A stretch of DNA of 64,000 bases, taken from positions 24,800,502 to 24,864,501 of the forward strand of contig NC_056035.1 in the NCBI RefSeq assembly GCF_004379255.2, written 5' to 3'. Positions 22,701 to 31,200 of this stretch are shown here, piece by piece. The notes under the pieces were generated by a model, which saw only the letters and a program-made list of their open reading frames with translations, did no database searches and was not told the origin of the DNA. Numbering within the stretch: the stretch's first letter is position 1; each line of letters opens with the position of its first letter. The stretch is from Salvia splendens. Its lineage: Eukaryota > Streptophyta > Magnoliopsida > Lamiales > Lamiaceae. The translations under genes and the position numbers were made by a program.

Positions 22701-22832
22701 AGACTCCTCCGACGTGAAATTCATTGGCTGGTCCGAGAGAGGGTCCTCGGCCGGCCGGAGGACCATTAGCTGGTCCGAGATGGTGCGCGGTTCTTCTGAC
22801 TCCGGGGGGGGATCCGGCAGGCGCTCCGGCAT
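19779..22832 (-). CDS. LINE-1 ORF1: RNA-binding protein with DUF4283-like core and CCHC knuckle (1017 aa)
   Basis: Likely binds LINE RNA in the ribonucleoprotein particle, as ORF1 proteins of plant LINEs do. The start ATG at 22832 gives MPERLPDPPPESEEP and is in frame because of a C8 run; LINE-2 has C7 there. The N-terminal 450 residues are low-complexity and charged (KARKSTPAPP, RKRFVPSPMPEDKQLRKK, repeated EKEKxEKIHT units). About 560-740 holds the conserved core (IYFSGAETQKL, RHPMRVFKWSPDFDAYCES, CNLIGLPIHLFDQ). The knuckle YCRECKHVGHASEVCYA is at about 760-777 with CX2CX4HX4C spacing. A Lys/Asn/Gly-rich tail ends HPSC. Function beyond nucleic-acid binding is inference. Confidence 0.88.
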   Translation of the reverse strand: MPERLPDPPPESEEPRTISDQLMVLRPAEDPLSDQPMNFTSEESPSIIFPCRKVARKTLKMKVKARKSTPAPPIKGTGRKRFVPSPMPEDKQLRKKIDFGAEGSSPVGSPKCKGPIFPTSMEPSPNLNGEDEAKINEELAGARTVDNAPADDLAAGANAGTGDGGEHNPPHDGCSERDGSSMGQKAWVDALVNLPEMGTTTKSLSESSLAPCHFGTPRDAGPNASVEPPKQQKSSSFLQQPNFPELAWRPKPPSESGLTPFRPKSSRETIVVEAPTQPTKAEIIHLAALDSAEMLDTLVAQPLITAGHKPLEFPLNPSGCMQSVTHTPRDGNGPSLEDFPPLERGRTSKLRATFEASSEHYSAEFGQPRPKSNPNVYREKPFIETMNKATPSAEMVAVTRDTPTPNDTPMDDAEQTLTEKEKVEKIHTEKEKAEKPRMEKPRRAHNGNVGAEKIHTENGEAELNNPKRNGNTPKSATDAATQGLNVVNQLGGVEATLGPSPWPKSMADLLRGTPSGSASNTLQGRGEGAASHPGRPKTMADMLKGSTDPTGPQAFEPDKLQNIGFASVSDGIPAIYFSGAETQKLAESMGHAIVGKFSHSIPTGLQIQKTLDNIKLRCGFSWKYINAKHILIQCEDLADYARILGGPRGTPVWLIDRHPMRVFKWSPDFDAYCESPIAAIWCNLIGLPIHLFDQSALFAIGKLLGNPIQIDRATANKTRLSFARICVEIDITKPPTEEIILDLGGRETVQRVRWDKIPSYCRECKHVGHASEVCYATGKKERPPKRNYHNGPPKQPQPERQTEKGKQDMGKNASSSNEWKHQGKKQGKAGDRPNNNKTNGEDSGDTSWEGPNSKGDSTLGSGPSSGTQNAGLIAGIEIGKSPPNRGNPLHPTTEPPTPRGNMDVEWGSPIARSLVSPVRRGNPRGGARHALTRGRGFFSAKNHMSTNQYYTLMENGEFDVENCGDADEDLMELHVGAEKLGGNSSAEDAEEVAPNKEQHRTDYQGGPSTSLGTHPSC

Positions 22833-23084
22833 GATCGAGAGAATGAGTCGAGTCACCAGCCGCTCCGGAGCTTTGTTCGTGCCTTAGCCAAGGGAGTGGG
22901 TTGGTTGGTGAGAATCCGAGGTCGGGAGGATGGTGGGTGGCTGGTGGAGCGGGGGCGTGAGGGGGACCGTCGACAGTGGTGAGCCGAGCGAGAATGGGGT
23001 GGGCGGCGATGTGGGAACTCAAAACGTGGTGGGGGATTCTAGAGAGAAGGGAGAGCGTCTCTCTCTAACTTACAATTCCTTTCT

Positions 23085-23103
23085 CTTTTTCTCCTCGGAA
23101 TAG
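23085..23103. repeat. Target duplication of LINE-1, right copy (19 bp)
   Basis: Exact repeat of 15333-15351. Six bases (23079-23084) lie between it and the conserved LINE 5' end AATTGTAAGTTAG; such extra bases are common at L1 5' junctions. Confidence 0.88.
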
Positions 23104-23453
23104 TTGTGACATTCAAAGATGAGATCCACCTTTCTCTCCCACTCAAAATAAGCTTCGGGGTCACTCCTTCCTTGGAATGTTGGGATCTTCAGTTTGATGC
23201 TTCTCAAATCACCATCCACTTCATTTGTGCGCCCTCTTCTACCGTTTCCACGTCTCTCATTTCGATGCCTATATGAAGCATCATCTTCTCCTCCACTCTC
23301 TTCCTCCTCGTTATTATTTTCATTTGTTGCCTGAACTTCTAGCCTCTCCAACCGCCCCGAAACACTTTCCAGAATCCGTGCAAACCTTGCAAATTGTTGT
23401 TGCATGGCTTTCAACGTAGGATCAACTGGAATATGATCGTCAGTAGAATCCAT
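23104..23453 (-). pseudogene. Gypsy gag N-terminal fragment, right (inverted) copy
   Basis: Same protein start as at 7772 (MDSTDDHIPVDPTL), from the ATG at 23453 down to NYSEE, where LINE-1 interrupts it. The remainder of gag resumes at 15332. This copy, with its LINE-1 and both 19-bp duplications, is the original insertion; the one at 7772-8131 has a deleted LINE. Confidence 0.85.
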
Positions 23454-23793
23454 CCTCACAGTTCACTCGTGTATCACACAAAAAAAAATAAACTTCACAA
23501 AACACTCGTGTATATCACTCGTTGGCTTTTACCTCCCCTCAAATACTCTCAAGCCTTTTACCACTCTTTCTCTTTTGCAAAGAAAACACAAGTATAAAAC
23601 AAATCAAGAACAAACAAGAACAAATAGCAATCAACCAACTTTAGCCCTTGAATGAAGGATGAAAGGAAATGGTCGAGAAAATGATGTGAAAAATGTATTT
23701 GGGTTTTTTTTTCTGGTTTTTTTTGTTTGCTTCTTTTTGTAAAGCAAAAAAAAGATAATGGATAAAAGAAAGTAAAGATGTTTACTATATGTA
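23454..23793 (-). other. Gypsy leader, inverted copy, cut at its 5' side
   Basis: Reverse copy of 7431-7771. It ends at TACTATATGTA, short of the primer binding site and the LTR. It is followed by a LINE-derived filler and by an LTR piece in the opposite orientation. Confidence 0.8.
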
Positions 23794-23807
23794 AGTTAGA
23801 GAGAGAC
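23791..23807 (+). other. 17-nt filler equal to the LINE 5' end at the inversion breakpoint
   Basis: GTAAGTTAGAGAGAGAC is identical to the first bases of LINE-1 and LINE-2 (compare 24944-24960). It overlaps the leader by GTA on the left and the LTR by AGAC on the right. It is opposite in direction to the retrocopy it ends. Confidence 0.75.
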
Positions 23808-24066
23808 TTTGTCTTGTGAGTTGAATTCTCTTTGTAGAGTTTTTCACTTGTTTGGAACTTATCAAGATACTTTGAGCAAGTTCTTGTGGCGTTCAACCAT
23901 ACCGAGGTTCTTGGCTGATCATATAGCCAACGGGTCGAGGTTTTCCAAGCTCTGGAAGTGGATCAAACCAGATTATCAATCAAGGGAGTCCGCTGCCAAA
24001 CCTTATACGTGGGGTTCTAGGATCAATATATCCAACGGGTCCTTCGTCCTAACCCAATCCATATCA
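23804..24066 (+). repeat. Gypsy 3' LTR, right 263 bp (R-U5), plus orientation
   Basis: Starts with AGACTTTGTCTTGTGAG (23804-23820), the same 17 bases that border the other half of this LTR (reverse complement at 10606-10622), and ends ATATCA before ATTTG. Its bases (TTTGGAAC, CCGAGGTTC, CCTTATACG) agree with the 5' LTR, whereas LTR copies in units 1-4 differ at those positions. Confidence 0.88.
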
Positions 24067-24883
24067 ATTTGTGGGCGTGAAACAGTGCAACAAGTTAAAT
24101 GGGATAAGATTCCATCCTATTGCCGGGAATGCAAACATGTGGGCCACAAAAGTGACGTTTGTTATGCAGCGGGCAAGGTGGAACGACCCCCGAAATGGAA
24201 CTACAACATAGTCCCTCCAAAACAGCCACAAAGTGGAGATCAAGGTGCCGGAAAAGAAAGTGGTGTGCCGAAACAAAATGGGAATACCATGGAATGGAAA
24301 CAATATTGGAAAAACAAAGTCATGACATAACAACCACGAGTAAACCCGAAGGCAAAAGAAAACAAAGGCTCGGAGTGGTTGGGCTCCGACATTATGGGGA
24401 AAATGCAAAAGGGATGCGACATGGGGATGGTTCCCTTCCCCGGGGAAGGGGAACGTAGCGGGCGAGAAAGCCCCAAACAACCCAGGGACCCGGCTACTTT
24501 AAACCCTTCCCTATAGAAGAGAACGGAGGGGCTCACAAAGAAGATTGAGCATCGAACGGCATAGAGAATCCTCGACCTCGACTGGCCAAGGGAGACCGAG
24601 AACACCGAGCAGTCACCCCGCCCCCGAGAGACCCAAAGTTCAAGAGCCGAGAAGCCACATGATTACCAATCGCTATTTCTCCCTCATGGCGAGTGAAATC
24701 TATGAGGAGAATGATTTCGGAGAATTTGAAGACCAGGAGACTGACATGCCACTTGACAAAGTTGATGATGGGACCAAACCCACAATCATGGATGCGGAGG
24801 CATATCAAGCGAGGAACGACCTCCAAATCATCGAATTCCAAGGGGGACCTTCAAACCCACCGGGTACGAACTATTTTTGTTAA
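24067..24883 (+). pseudogene. LINE-B ORF1: CCHC knuckle and C terminus (unit 0)
   Basis: Resumes LINE-B ORF1 after the gypsy: CGRETVQQVKWDKIPSYC, knuckle YCRECKHVGHKSDVCYA, then a Lys/Gln-rich stretch ending in a stop at 24328-24330. The end of ORF1 is recovered in another frame at 24545-24883 (NRYFSLMASEIYEENDF, LQIIEFQGGPSNPPGT). TAA is at 24881-24883, two bases before ATG 24886, the remnant ORF2 start. Broken by frameshift. Repeated in units 1-4. Confidence 0.82.
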
Positions 24884-24912
24884 ACATGTCAATTAATCAA
24901 ATCTCACAACGT

Positions 24913-24929
24913 AAAATTTCTTTCAATAA
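24913..24929. repeat. Target duplication of LINE-2, left copy (17 bp)
   Basis: AAAATTTCTTTCAATAA, repeated at 32646-32662 after the poly(A). The uninterrupted sequence is seen in the other tandem units (for example around 35036-35052). Confidence 0.88.
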
Positions 24930-24995
24930 GACCTTTGAAGAATTGTAAGTTAGAGAGAGACGCTCTCCCTTCTCTCTAGAATCCCCCACCACGTT

Positions 24996-27900
24996 TTGAG
25001 TTCCCACATCGCCGCCCACCCCATTCTCGCTCGGCTCACCACTGTCGACGGTCCCCCTCACGCCCCCGCTCCACCAGCCACCCACCACCCCCCCGACCTC
25101 GGATTCTCACCAACCAACCCACTCCTTTGGCTAAGGCACGAACAAAGCTCCGGAGCGGCTGGTGACCCGACTCACTCTCTCGATCATGCCGGAGCGCCTG
25201 CCGGATCCCCCCCGGAGTCCGAAGAACCGCGCACCATCTCGGACCAGCTAATGGTCCTCCGGCCGGCCGAGGACCCTCTCTCGGACCAGCCAATGACTTT
25301 CACGTCGGAGGAGTCTCCCTCCATAATTTTTCCCTGCAGGAAAGTGGCGAGGAAAACTTTGAAAATGAAGGTGAAGGCACGGAAAAGTACACCAGCCCCT
25401 CCCACCAAAGGCACTAGTCGGAAAAGGTTCGTACCCTCACCGATGCCGGAGGACAAGCAACTTAGGAAGAAGATTGATTTCGGGGCCGAAGGGAGCTCGC
25501 CGGTCGGAAGCCCAAAATGCAAAGGCCCCATCTTCCCGACGTCGATGGAGCCCTCCCCTAATCCCAACGGTGAAGATGAAGCTAAGATTAATGAAGAACT
25601 TGCCGGCGCCAGAACTGTTGATAACGCTCCGGCCGATGACCTTGCGGCCGGCGCAAACGCGGGGACCGGTGACGGAGGAGAGCACAACCCCCCACATGAT
25701 GGCTGCTCGGAGAGAGATGGCTCTAGCATGGGTCAAAAGGCCTGGGTGGACGCGCTAGTCAACTTGCCCGAAATGGGCACAACAACAAAATCACTGTCCG
25801 AAAGTTCCTTGGCGCCTTGCCACTTCGGAACACCACGTGATGCTGGCCCCAATGCATCCGTTGAGCCCCCAAAACAACAAAAATCTAGCTCCTTTTTGCA
25901 GCAACCCAACTTTCCCGAATTGGCTTGGAGACCAAAACCTCCTTCCGAAAGTGGGCTAACTCCTTTCCGTCCCAAGAGCTCACGTGAGACGATTGTCGTG
26001 GAGGCCCCAACGCAACCAACAAAGGCCGAAATCATCCACTTAGCCGCCTTGGACTCGGCGGAGATGCTAGACACATTGGTTGCGCAACCTCTCATTACGG
26101 CCGGTCACAAACCACTGGAGTTCCCCCTAAACTCTTCGGGATGCATGCAAAGTGTCACACACACACCTCGGGATGGAAATGGACCCTCTCTTGAGGACTT
26201 TCCCCCTCTCGAACGAGGACGAACTAGCAAGCTCCGAGCTACGTTTGAGGCTAGTTCGGAACATTACAGTGCGGAGCTCGGCCAGCCGCGGCCGAAGTCG
26301 AACCCTAACGTCTACCGAGAAAAGCCTTTTATCGAGACGACGAACAAGGCCACGCCTAGTGCCGAGATGGTCGCAGTGACAAGAGACACACCAACACCCA
26401 ACGATACGCCTATGGATGATGCCGAACAGACCCTCACCGAGAAGGAAAAAGTCGAGAAGATCCACACCGAGAAAGAAAAAGCCGAAAAGCCGAGAATGGA
26501 AAAGCCGAGAAGGGCACACAACGGCAACGTAGGTGCCGAGAAGATCCACACTGAGAATGGAGAAGCCGAACTCAACAAGCCGAAGAGAAATGGAAACACA
26601 CCTAAGTCCGCGACGGATGCCGCAACACAAGGGCCGAATGTAGTTAATCAACTTGGGGGGGTAGAAGCTACACCGGGGCCCTCGCCGTGGCCGAAATCGA
26701 TGGCGGACTTGCTTAGGGGTACCCCGTCGGGCTCGGCGAGTAACACTCTACAAAGCCGGGGTGAAGGCGCCGCAAGCCACCCCGGTCGGCCGAAAACGAT
26801 GGCGGACATGCTCAAAGGCTCGACTGACCCTACCGGCCCCCAAGCCTTTGAACCGGATAAGCTCCAGAACATTGGATTTGCTTCAGTGTCCGACGGCATC
26901 CCGGCCATTTACTTCTCCGGAGCGGAAACTCAAAAGCTTGCTGAGAGCATGGGACACGCCATTGTGGGTAAGTTCTCTCACTCTATCCCTACGGGACTGC
27001 AAATCCAAAAGACCCTCGAAAATATTAAACTTCGGTGTGGATTTAGTTGGAAGTACATTAATGCTAAACATATTCTCATTCAATGCGAGGACTTGGCGGA
27101 CTATGCCCGAATCCTTGGAGGCCCAAGGGGTACGCCCGTTTGGCTCATTGACCGACACCCGATGAGGGTCTTCAAATGGTCCCCGGACTTTGATGCTTAC
27201 TGCGAGTCCCCCATTGCGGCAATTTGGTGCAACCTAATTGGCCTCCCCATTCATCTTTTCGACCAATCCGCCTTATTCGCCATCGGCAAGCTTCTCGGCA
27301 AACCAATACAAATTGATCGAGCCACGGCAAACAAGACTCGGCTTTCATTTGCCCGAATTTGCGTCGAGATAGACATCACAAAACCACCTACCGAAGAGAT
27401 AATCCTCGATCTTGGTGGGCGAGAAACGGTGCAGCGAGTCCGATGGGACAAGATACCATCATATTGCCGAGAATGCAAACATGTCGGCCATGCAAGTGAG
27501 GTGTGCTATGCGACGGGCAAGAAGGAACGGCCGCCAAAGAGAAACTACCACAACGGCCCGCCAAAACAGCCACAACCCGAGAGACAGACCGAGAAGGGGA
27601 AGCAAGATATGGGGAAGAATGCCTCCAGCTCCAACGAATGGAAACATCAGGGGAAGAAGCAAGGCAAGGCCGGTGATCGACCAAACAATAACAAAACAAA
27701 TGGGGAGGACTCCGGTGATACTTCCTGGGAGGGACCGAACCCCAAGGGTGACTCTACTTTGGGGAGCGGACCGAGCTCCGGAACTCAGAATGCCGGGCTT
27801 ATTGCCGGGATCGAGATTGGGAAGTCCCCACCGAACCGGGGGAATCCATTGCATCCCACCACCGAACCACCAACACCACGTGGGAACATGGACGTGGAGT

Positions 27901-28238
27901 GGGGCTCCCCCAATGCGAGGAGCTTGGTCTCACCAGTTCGGCGAGGGAATCCGAGAGGAGGCGCGCGCCATGCTTTGACAAGGGGGCGTGGGTTCTTCTC
28001 GGCAAAGAACCACATGAGCACTAACCAATATTATACTCTCATGGAGAACGGAGAATTTGATGTTGAGAATTGTGGGGATGCGGACGAAGACCTTATGGAA
28101 TTGCATGTGGGGGCCGAGAAGTTAGGAGGCAACAGTTCGGCCGAGGACGCCGAGGAGGTCGCTCCGAACAAAGAGCAACACCGTACTGACTATCAAGGAG
28201 GGCCTTCAACCTCTTTGGGTACGCACCCTTCTTGTTAA
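24996..28238 (+). pseudogene. LINE-2 ORF1, start codon out of frame by one C
   Basis: The coding frame is open over 1080 codons from 24996 but that position is a TTG. The ATG used by LINE-1 is at 25186-25188; here the following C run is 7 instead of 8 long, so that ATG leads to a stop after about 20 codons. The first in-frame ATG is 25251, giving 995 residues that lack only 22 N-terminal ones. From there the protein is as in LINE-1: charged low-complexity half, DUF4283-like core, and CCHC knuckle starting at C739 (C739, C742, H747, C752). It could still be made by leaky scanning or not at all. Call: probably impaired, possibly functional. Confidence 0.75.
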
Positions 28239-28240
28239 TA

Positions 28241-31200
28241 ATGTCGTACAATCTCATGTTTTGGAACGTGAGGGGGATCGCGAATGCGCCCACTCAAAAC
28301 GTTCTGAAAAGACTAATTGGTTGCCATAATGTTTTATTTCTTGCAATAATGGAACCGCTCACACAACCGGACCCGGACCGTTTCTCTAAGGCCTTGGGGC
28401 TGTCCTTCATTGGTTCGAACATGAACGAGAAGATTTGGATGTTTGCGGAAGAGGGGTCCACTTTTGATATTGAGGTTGACTCGGAACAAATTCTCCACGG
28501 GTACCTCAAATCCCACCGCCTTGCTAGGCCGGTGGCCATCTCAGCCGTGTACGCCAAATGTACAAGGGCTGAAAGACATCACCTATGGGACAAGATGAGA
28601 GAGATTGCCGGGCCTCTTGAGGGAACACCTTGGATCATCGGTGGCGATTTCAACACCATGCTATCTCACCAAGACAGAGTCGGAAGTGATACCAACCGGC
28701 AAGCCGAGATGGTAGATTTTGCGGAGGCAACGGAAGATTGTAGGCTGCTTGACCCTGGTTTTGATGGAGCGGCATTCACTTGGGCCAAGAATGGCCTTTT
28801 TGAAAGGTTGGATAGAGTGCTTGTCAGCGAGGATTGGACTAAGACCTTCGAGGCTACTCGGGCTACGAACCTCCCCCGGATTGCCTCGGACCATGGACCA
28901 ATTCTTGTCAGGTGCACGAAGATGAACACATCCGCTGGAGCCAAGGCTTTCAGGTTCCAGAACATGTGGATCCGACATGAAGGATTCATGGCCGTAGTGC
29001 AAAAAGCATGGGAGGAGCCCACGGGGGCGGGTGGAATCCTAAACATTCAAATCAAGCAGGCCAGAGTTAAAAAGGCCCTTAAGGAGTGGAACAAAGAGGT
29101 TTTTGGAAACATCCATGCTAATCTAAAAGAAAAGGAGGAAGAAATTGCTTTGGCCCAATCTTGTTTCGAAGCAAGGCCGACCCCGGATCACAGGACAGCG
29201 ATCAACAAACACATTGCCGAGTACATCCTTTTGCTGAGAATGGAAGAAGATTTTTGGCGACAGAAGGCAGCTTTGAGGTGGCTTGCCGAGGGAGACAAAA
29301 ATACCCGGTTCTACCAAAGCTGGGTGAAACAAAAGAGGGTTCGTCTCCGCATCCATTCAATACGTGTCAATGGGCAGGAGCTCACCGAGGAAGCCGAGAT
29401 TAAAAAGTCCGCAGTGGAGTTCTTCCAACAACTCCTTGCCCCCAACAATCCGACACTTGAAGATCCAGACCTCGACCTAATCCAGCAGGTCCACTCAGCC
29501 GAGAAGTTCGCTGACATCGCAGATGCTCCAAGTGCGGACGAGGTCAGGAGTGCCACCTTTTGCATTTCCGGAGATAGTGCACCCGGACCCGACGGCTTCT
29601 CGGCCACCTTCTATCAAGCCTGCTGGCCTATTGTGGGGCCGGAGGTAGTGGACGCAATCAGACAGTTCTTCAGAGGGGCCTTCCTGCCGAGGAGCATCAC
29701 GGCCACAAGCATAGTCCTTATCCCAAAGAAGGCTTCGCCGGAGTCATGGACCGACTACCGACCCATCAGTCTCTGCAATGTTTTAAACAAGATCATTACC
29801 AAGGTACTCACCTCTCGACTCTCTCCTTTCCTCCCACAGGTCATCTCCCCAAACCAAAGTGGATTTGTCAAAGGTCGGCTCCTTAACGACAACGCACTTC
29901 TGGCTCAAGAGATGTTCCATGAGCTTGCTAGATGCTCCCCAGCGCCTAATGTGGCAGTCAAGATTGACATGGCTAAAGCCTATGATAGGGTCCAATGGCC
30001 ATTCCTCTTCAAAGTTTTACGCCGTATGGGTTTCCCGGATTCATGGATTTCACTTATGGAGAGGTGTATTGGGTGTTGCTGGTTCTCGGTCCTTGTTAAC
30101 GGGGCACCCTCGGGCTTCTTTAGATCAACTCGAGGACTTCGGCAAGGAGACCCGATCTCCCCCGCTCTGTTCGTAATCGCGGCGGACTACCTGTCCCGAG
30201 CATTAGATAAGCTCATCCTCGGCCAAAAGGACATGACGTTCAAAGCCTCCCGGAGATGCATGGAGATCAGCCATCTAGCCTATGCGGACGACATTATCAT
30301 CTTCACCCAAGCGGCGGCAAATCCTATGCGCCGGCTAAGAGCCTGTCTCGAAAAATATGAAAGAGTCTCCGGCCAACAAGTCAGCCTCGCCAAGAGTAAT
30401 TTCTATATTGCCGAGGCCCATGAACATTGGGCAAACTCGATCCAGGCGGAAGGAGGCTTCTCTAGAGGGGCCTTTCCTTTTCTCTATCTCGGTGTCCCTA
30501 TCTACCGTGGTGTCAAGCGCACGGACATGTTCCTCTTTCTACGGGAAAAGATTGCAAGAAGGATCTCAGGATGGGCACACCGTCACCTATCCTTTGGAGG
30601 AAGGCTTACGTTGATTAAGAGCACTCTTGAAGCGATCCCCTTGCACATCTTTCAAGCCGTCGAGCCCACGGCCGGTACCCTCAAGCAACTTGATCAACAA
30701 ATGGCCCGATTCTTTTGGGGGTCTACGAATGAAAAGAAGCGGACCCATTGGATTGGATGGGAACAAATGTGCCGGCCCACTGATGAAGGAGGCCTTGGGA
30801 TCCGAAAAACTATGGAGGTCCTCCACGCTTTCAATATCAAACTTTGGTGGCGATTTCGGGAGCAAAACTCCCTTTGGGCAAGATACATGATGGCAAAATA
30901 TTGCTCCAACTCCACACCGCTCACCTTGAGATTGCCGAGCAGGAGTAGCCCTACGTGGAGAAGGCTCTCAAGAGCATGGCCCCTCGCGCAACCGCACATG
31001 AGATGGCTAGTGGGACAAGGGGACATCTACTTCTGGGATGACATTTGGCTTGGCAATAGCCCTCTGAGGGAACTTAGTCTTGATGATAGGGGAAGACCAA
31101 CCACCCGGGTCTCGGAGTTCATTACAAATGGTGGTTGGGATGTGCCCAAGCTTCAACTCCTTCACAATCAGGCCGGCCTCCCTCAGCATGTTATCGATGG

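Larger units (their letters stand above)
15352..23084 (-). mobile_element. LINE-1, full-length L1-type LINE with both ORFs open
   Basis: A 7.7-kb minus-strand element: 5' end near 23078, about 245-bp 5' UTR, ORF1, ORF2, 3' UTR, and a 41-nt poly(A) (T-run 15352-15392). It has 19-bp target duplications at both ends and lies in the same direction as the gypsy gag it interrupts. ORF1 and ORF2 are both open from ATG to stop, so of the LINEs here this one looks the most likely to have been able to move itself. LINE-2 (24930-32645) is almost identical. Confidence 0.92.
6496..24066 (+). mobile_element. Ty3/gypsy LTR retrotransposon, CRM-like chromovirus candidate, internally inverted
   Basis: The element was inserted on the plus strand: 5' LTR 6496-7266, primer site 7269-7282, leader and gag start to 8131. 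The interior is now rearranged: 10606-23793 is in reverse orientation and holds the 3' LTR left part, pol, gag, LINE-1, and a second leader/gag start. The right end of the 3' LTR (23804-24066) is again on the plus strand, next to the second target duplication. Pol order is protease, RT, RNase H, integrase, as in Ty3/gypsy. The pol reading frame runs into the 3' LTR, a property known from centromeric CRM chromoviruses; assignment to that clade is inference. Confidence 0.85.

Noticed and set aside
15352..22857. Long open frames on the strand opposite to LINE-1, LINE-2 and LINE-3 (100-200 codons)
   Set aside because: They mirror the high-GC coding strand, recur identically in each LINE copy, and show no protein-family features.
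6491..24071. Two separate gypsy insertions in opposite directions
   Set aside because: Only one pair of 5-bp duplications exists, and the split 3' LTR halves complete each other to 771 bp. One inverted element explains the data with fewer events.
23809..24330. Hybrid 173-codon frame LTR + CCHC knuckle, repeated at 33931, 36326, 38715 and in part at 49009
   Set aside because: It has no ATG before the knuckle (it opens with TTG), and the LTR half is non-coding in origin. A chance open frame multiplied by the tandem array.
24996..25250. Start of LINE-2 ORF1 at 24996 (1080 codons)
   Set aside because: The codon is TTG. The ATG corresponding to the LINE-1 start is at 25186 and out of frame; the first in-frame ATG is 25251.
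28232..28240. Start of ORF2 at the codon reading L-L-I before MSYN
   Set aside because: That codon is TTG and overlaps the end of ORF1. The conserved ATG two bases after the ORF1 stop is preferred, and is present in all copies.
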